NCBI GenBank assembly: GCA_021778375.1
Contig: JAJYCM010000189.1
Coordinates: 1-5,487 of the forward strand
From: Bacteroidota bacterium
Lineage (GTDB): Bacteria > Bacteroidota > Ignavibacteria > Ignavibacteriales > Ignavibacteriaceae
Direction of reading: 5' to 3'
DNA: 5,487 nucleotides
The translations under genes were made by a program, and so were the position numbers. The stretch's first letter is position 1. Each line of letters starts with the position of its first letter. Below the pieces are notes generated by a model. It made no database searches. It was not told where the DNA came from and worked only from the letters and a program-made list of their open reading frames with translations. This document shows, one piece after another, positions 1 to 5,063 of the stretch.

Positions 1-926
1 GAAAGGAGTTCCTCGCTAAAGTTTAACGGACCGGCATAGTGTGTTTGAATAAACGACATTCTGATAGCTTCCGCAGAATATTTTTTTAAAATATCGCGTG
101 CAGTGAAAAAATTTCCAAGTGACTTGGACATTTTTTCATCGTTGATATTTAAGAAACCGAAATGAATCCAATAATTTACAAACTTCTTGCCGCTTGCAGC
201 CTCGCTTTGAGCAATTTCGTTTTCATGGTGCGGAAAAATTAAATCATTACCGCCTGCGTGGATATCAAAAGTTTTTCCCAAATGTTTGCAGCTCATTGCG
301 GAGCATTCAATGTGCCACCCGGGTCGGCCTTCTCCCCAAGGACTATTCCATGATGGCTCTCCCGGTTTTGCCTTTTTCCACAAGGAAAAGTCCAGAGGAT
401 TATTTTTCTCTTCATTAATTTCAATTCTTGAACCTGACTCAAGTTCGTCAATTTTTTTCCCGCTCAACTTTCCGTAATTCTTAAATTTAGAAACATCATA
501 AAAAACATTCCCGCCAACATTGTATGCAAAATGCTTTTCTTCCAACTCCTCTATCAACTTAACAATGTCTTCCATGTGCTCAGTCGCTTTTGGATATATA
601 TCTGCCTGCTTTATCTTTAGTTTTTTTATGTCTTCAAAAAATGCATTAATATAATTTTCTGAAACAACTTTAGCTTCCTTATTCTCCTGAATAGACTTTT
701 TGATTATTTTATCGTCTACATCGGTAAGATTCATTACATATTTAACCTTGTATCCTTTTAATTCTAAGTAGCGCCTGATAACATCCGCCATTATGAAAGA
801 CCGCGCATTACCGATGTGAAAATAATCGTAAACCGTTGGTCCGCAAACGTACATATTTACAAATGGTGGGTTGATCGGTCTAAATTCTTCTTTTTGTTTT
901 GTTAGCGTATTATAGATGGAAAGCAT
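1..926 (-). CDS. cysS: Cysteinyl-tRNA synthetase (CysRS), N-terminal part, cut by the window edge
   Basis: Class I aminoacyl-tRNA synthetase that activates cysteine with ATP and charges tRNA-Cys in the cytoplasm. About 308 residues are visible; the family usually has 460-500, so the C-terminal DALR/anticodon-binding part lies beyond position 1. My translation shows YVCGPTVYDYFHIGNAR at residues 26-42, containing the HIGH-type signature (HIGN 37-40, a common CysRS variant). It continues with NLTDVDDK at 66-73, GRPGWHIECSAM at 200-211, HAGGNDLIFPHHENE at 223-237, and KMSKS at 265-269. The four zinc ligands that recognise the cysteine thiol are expected at Cys28, Cys208, His233 and Glu237, and all are present. 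The start is forced: an in-frame stop lies four codons upstream (936-938), and an AAAGAG ribosome site sits 5 bases before the ATG. The gene follows miaA on the same strand after 141 bases. A TATAAA at 964-969 (minus strand) could be its own -10 box, but no good -35 is visible. No oddities; the identification is very secure. Confidence 0.97.
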   Translation of the reverse strand, partial: MLSIYNTLTKQKEEFRPINPPFVNMYVCGPTVYDYFHIGNARSFIMADVIRRYLELKGYKVKYVMNLTDVDDKIIKKSIQENKEAKVVSENYINAFFEDIKKLKIKQADIYPKATEHMEDIVKLIEELEEKHFAYNVGGNVFYDVSKFKNYGKLSGKKIDELESGSRIEINEEKNNPLDFSLWKKAKPGEPSWNSPWGEGRPGWHIECSAMSCKHLGKTFDIHAGGNDLIFPHHENEIAQSEAASGKKFVNYWIHFGFLNINDEKMSKSLGNFFTARDILKKYSAEAIRMSFIQTHYAGPLNFSEELL

Positions 927-931
927 TTTAT

Positions 932-937
932 CTCTTT
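932..937 (-). promoter_or_regulatory. Ribosome binding site of cysS
   Basis: AAAGAG on the minus strand, 5 bases upstream of the cysS ATG. It is a modest match to the anti-Shine-Dalgarno sequence. It is worth noting because neither the miaA start nor the start of the 664-residue signalling gene has a comparable site. Confidence 0.5.
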
Positions 938-1067
938 AGTGATTAAAATAATTCTTCGCAATTTTTATACAGTAAATTTAAGAATTAAAAAGGAAAATAG
1001 TTTAAGCGAATCGTTAAAAACCTAACCCTCATAAGAAAATGAAAATAATTACTTAAGCTCTGGCTGG

Positions 1068-1958
1068 TTATCGGTTCATAATAATTATTTCTTTTGCTTC
1101 TCCAAAATCATTTCCATGAATCCAATGAATTTGTGTACCTTCCTTTTCCATTTTTCGGAACCATGTCATCTGACGTTTTGCAAAATTATGAATGGCGCTA
1201 TTAAGCTTTTGAAACATCGCCATATAGCTTAATTCGCCCTTCAAATACATCCCGGCAAATTTATATTCGAGCCCAAAGTAATTCAATTTTTCAAAGGAAA
1301 TTCCATTTTCTACCAGCATTTTAATTTCATCTATCATGCCCTCGTCTAATCTTTTCTTCAACCTTTCGGTAATACGTTTTTTTACTTCAGAACGTTCTAA
1401 ATTTATTCCGATTATAAGCGAACTTATATTCCTGTTTAATTTATTTTCCATTGCCTTTGCTACAAGAATAGCTTTAATAACTCTTTCTTTATCTACTAAA
1501 TCGGTTTTGTTGTGTAGCGTACTTTTGACTGTTAAGAGTATATTTTTTAGTTCATCAAAATTTAGCGAATTTAACTTAGCGTATTCGTCAGCTTCGAAGT
1601 TAATTTGTTTTAACTGATAATTATTTATTATTGCGCTCAAGTACATCCCTGTTCCGCCGGCAAGGAATGGACTTTTTCCTCTTGCCAAAATATCGTCATA
1701 AGCTTGAAGGAAATTTTCCTTAAAGCTGTAAAGATTATACTCTTCTTCCGGTTCAAGAATATCAATCAGATGATAAGGTACTTTTTTCCCGTTCACAACA
1801 TAATCATCTAAATCCTTTCCCGTGCCTATATTCATTCCCTTATATACCTGACGGGAGTCAGCAGAAATAATTTCTCCGTCAAATTCAAAAGCAAGCCTCG
1901 CTGCCAATTTAGTTTTCCCGGTGGCAGTTGGCCCAAGTATTACAATTAGTTTACTCAT
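1068..1958 (-). CDS. miaA: tRNA dimethylallyltransferase (A37 isopentenylation)
   Basis: Transfers the dimethylallyl group from DMAPP to N6 of adenosine 37 in tRNAs reading UNN codons, the first step of ms2i6A synthesis, which helps decoding and frame maintenance. At 296 residues it is a full-length member (usual length about 290-320). The P-loop GPTATGKT is at 9-16. DSRQVYKGMNIGTGK is at 34-48, where Asp34 matches the conserved active-site Asp (Asp42 in E. coli). AGGTGMYL is at 100-107, where Thr103 matches the conserved Thr of the GGT motif. The C-terminal signature FAKRQMTWFRK is at 259-269. After DIGTxK the common AKP-type sequence is replaced by GKDLDDYVVNGKKVPYHLID, a variant I associate from memory with Bacteroidota-type MiaA. 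The ATG at 1958 is the only sensible start: the P-loop follows at once and an in-frame stop lies at 1980-1982. No clear Shine-Dalgarno is present. The gene lies 51 bases after the signalling gene and upstream of cysS, so co-transcription is plausible. Confidence 0.96.
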   Translation of the reverse strand: MSKLIVILGPTATGKTKLAARLAFEFDGEIISADSRQVYKGMNIGTGKDLDDYVVNGKKVPYHLIDILEPEEEYNLYSFKENFLQAYDDILARGKSPFLAGGTGMYLSAIINNYQLKQINFEADEYAKLNSLNFDELKNILLTVKSTLHNKTDLVDKERVIKAILVAKAMENKLNRNISSLIIGINLERSEVKKRITERLKKRLDEGMIDEIKMLVENGISFEKLNYFGLEYKFAGMYLKGELSYMAMFQKLNSAIHNFAKRQMTWFRKMEKEGTQIHWIHGNDFGEAKEIIIMNR

Positions 1959-2009
1959 TATATTCTTGAATGGATGTGCTTAAACGAAAAAGTAATTTGG
2001 TTATGATTA

Positions 2010-4004
2010 TTAGTTTATTACCGGAAGCGAAATAGAAAAAATTGATCCCGATCCCTCGCTTTTAGATACTGAAATATTTCCGCCATGGTTGCGAATAATT
2101 TTCTCTGCTATCGCTAACCCTAAACCGGTTTTATTGCTTTTACCGAATGAAAAAAATGGTTCGAAAATTTTCGATTGTAACTCTTCAGGAATACCGGAGC
2201 CAGTATCTCTAAATTCAATTGAAGCATAATCTCCGGTAGTTTTGGTAATTATAAATATCTCTCCACCGTCCGGCATTGCATCACATGCATTTTTTGTAAT
2301 TTGATAACAAGCCTGGTAAAATTCTTTTCTGTCAATCATTACATTAGTATTTCCACTGAATTTTTTATAAAGCTTTACTTTTCGCAGCTCTACATATTCT
2401 GCAAGCATCGAAACTATGTCGTTCATTAGGTCATTGATGTTTTCTTTTCGCATATTAAGTGTATTTTTATCCGAAATAAAATTCATCATACTAATAAGTG
2501 AATTATTTATCAGTTCGGCTTGGTTGTATATCATTGCAAGGACAGGATTAATTTCGCTTGAAATATTTTTCTTCCTTATAATATCCGAATAATACTTGAT
2601 AAGCATAATTGAAGGATCTAAATCTCCTATTAAAAAATTCGCTATTTTGTCTACTGTCGGAAGTTGATTTTCTTGAGTAGATACTGTCCTTGTACTCGCA
2701 TTTTCAATTGCCTGACTTATTATTGGCGATAATCGGGAAAGCAAATTTATTTCCTCTTCACTAAAAATCTCTTTGGGTGAATTAAATAATTCAAGAATCG
2801 CAATTACTTCTCCCTGCTCATTGGATATTGGAAAAGAAAGCAAGTTCTCCAAGTTATCATCACCAGGATTATCAAATGGACCATAATATCTAATATCTCC
2901 TGTGGGATTTTTAATGTTAATTATTTTATTTTCTGCCGCCGAAATTCCTGTAATCCCTTCATTAATTTTAATCCTAATCTCATTCTTTTCATTCGTCCCC
3001 GGCACTAATCCATAAAATTCATTATCATTTTTATCCTTAAAGTAAATCCTTCCGCTTTCCGCGCCGGTTAAATAAATTGTTTCTTTTATCGTTTGCTCCG
3101 ATACATTTCCTATCTGTAAATTCGTGTTAATTCTTTTTATTGCATCTAAGATTTCATAAAATTGTAACTCACTTATTTTCGGAATCTCTTCAAATTTCTC
3201 CGGTGTTTCATCTTCACGGAAAGATTTATCTTCAGGAAAATTCCAATCTGCCGGTACTTCACCCGGTTCTTGAAAGTAATCCTTAGCTTGTAATGAATTA
3301 TCTTCTTCCAAAGGTAGATTACTAAAATCCCACTCTAAATTTGTCTCATCTTTCTCTTCTTTAGTTTCAATCAAATCTTCAACTGGTAACTCATCAATAT
3401 TTTTCCCGGCAATCAAAACCTCTTCATCTTTTTTCTCATCCGGAGTAGCAGTTGACGGTGTTTCTGGTTCGATAACTTTTTCTTCTTTATTTTTCAATGC
3501 TTCATCATCTTTGTGTTCCATTACATTAACCTCCGGTTCAATTATCCATTGCCTTCTTGAATTATTTCTTGACAAATTATCCGAAATATTTTTTTGAAAT
3601 GATTCACTTGAATTTTCTAAAGGAAGGTTATTTTTGACAACAGGGTTCTGTGCTATTATTTCAAGGTACTCGCTGCGATTTATCACAAATATCAAACAAT
3701 TTGTCTCGGCGACTGCAGATGATTTCCTTGGCGTTTTTTCTATAAATTCTTTTTCACCAAAAAAATCATTTTTAGTTTTAGTCCCAATAATTGGTGCACC
3801 GGCAGGATTTGGGAATTTTATTTTTACTTCTCCGTCCACTAATAAATAAATTTCTTCACTACTGCCACCGTTTTGAAAAATTACTTCACCTTCTTTTATA
3901 GCAGTAAGGTTTTTTGAACTGAAATTAACTTTTAATTCCGCTTCACTTATCCCGGTAAAAAGCTTATTGCCTGTAATCAATATGGAATCTTTGTTTTGAG
4001 ACAT
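2010..4004 (-). CDS. cNMP-binding / GAF / HATPase_c signalling protein lacking the phospho-acceptor histidine
   Basis: A 664-residue soluble sensor with no signal peptide or membrane segment. Residues about 14-125 form a cyclic-nucleotide-binding domain, with IYLLVDGEVKI at 52-62 and a phosphate-cassette-like FGE at 82-84 followed by PRKSSA at 92-97, keeping the usual Glu and Arg. Residues about 130-275 are a charged, probably disordered linker rich in Glu, Asp, Lys and Pro, with two W-(D/N)-F motifs at 225-227 and 254-256. Residues about 281-436 are a GAF domain. Residues about 450-550 look like the two-helix dimerisation region of a histidine kinase, but contain no histidine. The ATPase domain (about 557-663) is intact: N box with Asn572 and Asp575, G1 box DTGSGIP at 600-606, F box IFEPFFSF at 613-620, and G2 box TGLGLAIAEKII at 626-637. 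The whole protein has only His164 (linker) and His640 (ATPase domain). It is therefore an ATPase or kinase-like signalling protein rather than an ordinary histidine kinase. The start at 4004 is supported by an in-frame stop at 4014-4016; there is no clear Shine-Dalgarno. It is divergent from the sigma/anti-sigma pair. Domain calls are firm; the biochemical role is unknown. Confidence 0.85.
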   Translation of the reverse strand: MSQNKDSILITGNKLFTGISEAELKVNFSSKNLTAIKEGEVIFQNGGSSEEIYLLVDGEVKIKFPNPAGAPIIGTKTKNDFFGEKEFIEKTPRKSSAVAETNCLIFVINRSEYLEIIAQNPVVKNNLPLENSSESFQKNISDNLSRNNSRRQWIIEPEVNVMEHKDDEALKNKEEKVIEPETPSTATPDEKKDEEVLIAGKNIDELPVEDLIETKEEKDETNLEWDFSNLPLEEDNSLQAKDYFQEPGEVPADWNFPEDKSFREDETPEKFEEIPKISELQFYEILDAIKRINTNLQIGNVSEQTIKETIYLTGAESGRIYFKDKNDNEFYGLVPGTNEKNEIRIKINEGITGISAAENKIINIKNPTGDIRYYGPFDNPGDDNLENLLSFPISNEQGEVIAILELFNSPKEIFSEEEINLLSRLSPIISQAIENASTRTVSTQENQLPTVDKIANFLIGDLDPSIMLIKYYSDIIRKKNISSEINPVLAMIYNQAELINNSLISMMNFISDKNTLNMRKENINDLMNDIVSMLAEYVELRKVKLYKKFSGNTNVMIDRKEFYQACYQITKNACDAMPDGGEIFIITKTTGDYASIEFRDTGSGIPEELQSKIFEPFFSFGKSNKTGLGLAIAEKIIRNHGGNISVSKSEGSGSIFSISLPVIN

Positions 4005-4048
4005 AAGATTGATTTATATTTGTCTTCAACATTAATATTATTAAACAA

Positions 4049-4060
4049 TATAATTATAAT
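4049..4060 (+). promoter_or_regulatory. Tandem TATAAT boxes, candidate promoter in the divergent gap
   Basis: Two perfect TATAAT hexamers stand back to back at 4049-4054 and 4055-4060. The second has a TTAATA (4 of 6 matches to TTGACA) at 4032-4037 with a 17-base spacer. This makes a reasonable housekeeping-sigma promoter firing rightward toward the sigma gene, with a start point near 4067. Because the box is nearly symmetric, the minus strand also reads TATAAT (complement of 4053-4058), which could serve the leftward signalling gene, although no good -35 is visible on that side. If the organism uses a Bacteroidota-type sigma factor with a TAnnTTTG element, TAAATTTG at 4159-4166 is a rival candidate for the sigma gene. 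Confidence 0.35.
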
Positions 4061-4139
4061 GAATTCCGTAGAAATAGAAAACGGCATTATCCATATTTAT
4101 GAAAACGATAACCGCCTTGCAAAAATTATTGATTTCTGA
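4059..4139 (+). CDS. Possible 26-residue leader peptide upstream of the sigma gene
   Basis: A short ORF from ATG at 4059 to TGA at 4137-4139. It encodes a peptide starting MNSVEIENGIIHIY and ending RLAKIIDF, with a composition that looks protein-like rather than random AT-rich sequence. It is in the same frame as the sigma gene, and no other stop separates the two. I do not recognise the peptide. It could be a regulatory leader peptide, the remnant of an older N-terminal extension of the sigma factor or of another gene, or chance. Against translation: there is no Shine-Dalgarno, and the best plus-strand TATAAT overlaps the ATG, so transcripts from that promoter would begin downstream of it. 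Confidence 0.25.
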   Translation: MNSVEIENGIIHIYENDNRLAKIIDF

Positions 4140-4143
4140 ATTT

Positions 4144-4166
4144 CAAATTACCTTAAGCTAAATTTG
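4144..4166. repeat. Short inverted repeat in front of the sigma gene
   Basis: CAAATT at 4144-4149 is perfectly complementary to AATTTG at 4161-4166 across an 11-base spacer. The left arm is itself part of the palindrome AATTTCAAATT (4139-4149), and the spacer contains CTTAAG. The arms are AT-only apart from the terminal C-G pair, so this is weak as an RNA hairpin. It could be a protein binding site in front of the sigma gene (ATG at 4197). Such repeats also arise by chance in sequence this AT-rich. Confidence 0.25.
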
Positions 4167-4196
4167 TATGAATCCTTAAATAAAAAATTGCATCAC

Positions 4197-4757
4197 ATGA
4201 ACGAAGAAGAAATTATCGAATCGGCAAAAACCGGCGATCGTAAGGCAATGGCTCTGCTTGTCAAAAGTTACGAAAAAACAATTTACAACTTTGCCTTTAA
4301 AATTTGCCGCAATCCCGAACGAGCCGAAAATATAATGCAGGAAACTTTCCTAAGCATGGTTAAATCTCTTAACCAGTTTGATGGAAAATCTAAACTCTCT
4401 ACATGGCTTTACCGTATTGTTGCCAACCATTGCTTGATGGAAGTTAGAAAAAACAAACATCAATTTGTTTCTACCGATGATAATGAAGATGGATTTTATG
4501 AAAATAATTTTGCGAGCGATTGGAATCTTGAACCACAAAATATACTTGAGAATAATGAACTGAAAAAAATTCTCGATGATGCAATTACTAAACTCTCTCC
4601 GGATTATAGAATAGTCTTTTTGCTTCGTGATGTTCAAGGCTTATCTACCGAAGAAACCGGCGAAATTACTGAGCTTTCGGTTCCAGCTGTTAAATCAAGA
4701 CTTCATAGAGCCCGGGCATTTTTAAGAAAAGAATTAAACGAGGCGTTTAAAAGATGA
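4197..4757 (+). CDS. ECF-family (group 4) RNA polymerase sigma factor
   Basis: Alternative sigma factor that directs RNA polymerase to a stress or envelope-type regulon. The 186-residue length is typical of ECF sigma factors. Region sigma2 covers about residues 17-88, with ERAENIMQETFLSMVKSLNQF at 41-61 and the -10-recognition segment KSKLSTWLYRIVANHCLMEVRK at 64-85. Region sigma4 covers about 122-181, with LSPDYRIVFLLRDVQGLS at 133-150 and the helix-turn-helix ending AVKSRLHRARAFLRKEL at 164-180. The linker between them is acidic and contains ASDWNLEPQ (106-114). I chose ATG 4197 because the protein then begins MNEEEIIESAKTGD, the standard ECF N-terminus. A TTG at 4164 in the same frame would add 11 residues that do not look conserved. 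No Shine-Dalgarno is visible. The stop overlaps the next gene's start (ATGA), which indicates translational coupling to the anti-sigma factor. The gene diverges from the cNMP/GAF/ATPase gene. The target promoters and ECF subgroup cannot be told from the sequence alone. Confidence 0.95.
   Translation: MNEEEIIESAKTGDRKAMALLVKSYEKTIYNFAFKICRNPERAENIMQETFLSMVKSLNQFDGKSKLSTWLYRIVANHCLMEVRKNKHQFVSTDDNEDGFYENNFASDWNLEPQNILENNELKKILDDAITKLSPDYRIVFLLRDVQGLSTEETGEITELSVPAVKSRLHRARAFLRKELNEAFKR
4740..4743 (+). promoter_or_regulatory. Candidate ribosome binding site of the anti-sigma gene
   Basis: GAGG within the last codons of the sigma gene, 10 bases before the ATG at 4754. It is short and slightly distant, but it supports that start together with the ATGA overlap. 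Translation by coupling from the sigma gene may matter more than this site. Confidence 0.35.
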
Positions 4758-4990
4758 ATGAAAATAATGTTACTTGTAAAGAGGTAATGAGCCATATTTG
4801 CGATAGTCTAGGCGAAGAGCTTGATTCTCCCAAATGCGTTGCAATAAAGAATCATCTTGATGAATGCCCGGACTGCCGCCAATATTTTAACTCGGTTGAA
4901 AAGACTATCGAATTTTATAAATTATACAACTTGGAATTTAATCCCGATGCACACAACCGCCTAATGAATATTCTCGGACTCGAAGATTGA
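4754..4990 (+). CDS. Soluble zinc-binding (ZAS/RsrA-like) anti-sigma factor
   Basis: A 78-residue protein, probably the cognate inhibitor that holds the upstream ECF sigma factor inactive. The zinc anti-sigma signature HLDECPDC (H-x3-C-x2-C) is at His34, Cys38 and Cys41. An upstream Cys8 stands 26 residues before the His, and Cys28 is 20 residues after Cys8. From memory this is the spacing in the redox-sensitive RsrA of Streptomyces (zinc ligands Cys11, His37, Cys41, Cys44, plus Cys31). Residues 45-78 form a short helical tail with no membrane segment, so it acts in the cytoplasm, unlike the many ECF anti-sigmas with a transmembrane helix. Its ATG overlaps the sigma stop (ATGA), which suits stoichiometric coupled production. 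The likely mode is release of sigma when the Cys ligands are oxidised or zinc is lost; this is inferred from the family and not shown here. The protein is shorter than RsrA (about 105 residues) and could instead respond to another signal. Confidence 0.85.
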   Translation: MNENNVTCKEVMSHICDSLGEELDSPKCVAIKNHLDECPDCRQYFNSVEKTIEFYKLYNLEFNPDAHNRLMNILGLED

Positions 4991-5063
4991 AAAACTTATA
5001 AAAACACGGATGTTACAGTATTTCATACTACATGAATCTGTGCAAAACCCGTGTTCTGTTTTT
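4991..5063. terminator. Probable bidirectional terminator between convergent genes
   Basis: AACACGG at 5003-5009 pairs perfectly with CCGTGTT at 5049-5055. The 39-base loop can itself fold (AGTAT 5017-5021 with ATACT 5025-5029). On the minus strand the closing arm runs directly into a T tract (CCGTGTTTTT, then TATAAGTTTT), a good intrinsic terminator for ilvD. On the plus strand the arm is followed by CTGTTTTT, weaker but adequate for the sigma/anti-sigma operon. An alternative stem, CACGGAT (5005-5011) with ATCTGTG (5036-5042, one G-U pair), competes for the left arm. The long loop is unusual for a terminator, but the position between two convergent stop codons fits. Confidence 0.65.

Noticed and set aside
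194..477. Two overlapping plus-strand ORFs of 63 and 74 codons
   Set aside because: They lie wholly antisense to cysS, whose conserved motifs account for this stretch; their translations look like no protein family.
1336..1617. Plus-strand ORF of 93 codons inside miaA
   Set aside because: Antisense shadow of miaA, with a Phe/Ser/Leu-rich composition typical of reversed AT-rich coding sequence.
3634..3849. Plus-strand ORF of 71 codons inside the cNMP domain
   Set aside because: Antisense shadow of the signalling gene; no start context or recognisable motif.
3984..4009. GGAAT element as a SigR/ECF-type autoregulatory -35 for the sigma operon
   Set aside because: GGAAT occurs at 3984-3988 within the coding region of the divergent gene, but no GTT follows at the expected distance; it reads GAT, so the match is probably chance.
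4137..4166. Selenocysteine insertion at the in-frame TGA before the sigma gene
   Set aside because: The inverted repeat just after the TGA (4144-4166) is AT-only apart from one pair and lacks any convincing SECIS-like stem-loop; a Sec residue there would have no known role in a sigma factor.
4164..4196. TTG at 4164 as the start of the sigma factor, adding 11 residues
   Set aside because: The ATG at 4197 gives the standard ECF N-terminus MNEEEIIESAKTGD; the added residues (YESLNKKLHH) do not resemble a conserved ECF segment, and no ribosome site supports the TTG.
4350..4637. Minus-strand ORF of 95 codons across the sigma gene
   Set aside because: Antisense to a clearly conserved ECF sigma factor; Ile/Phe-rich shadow composition.
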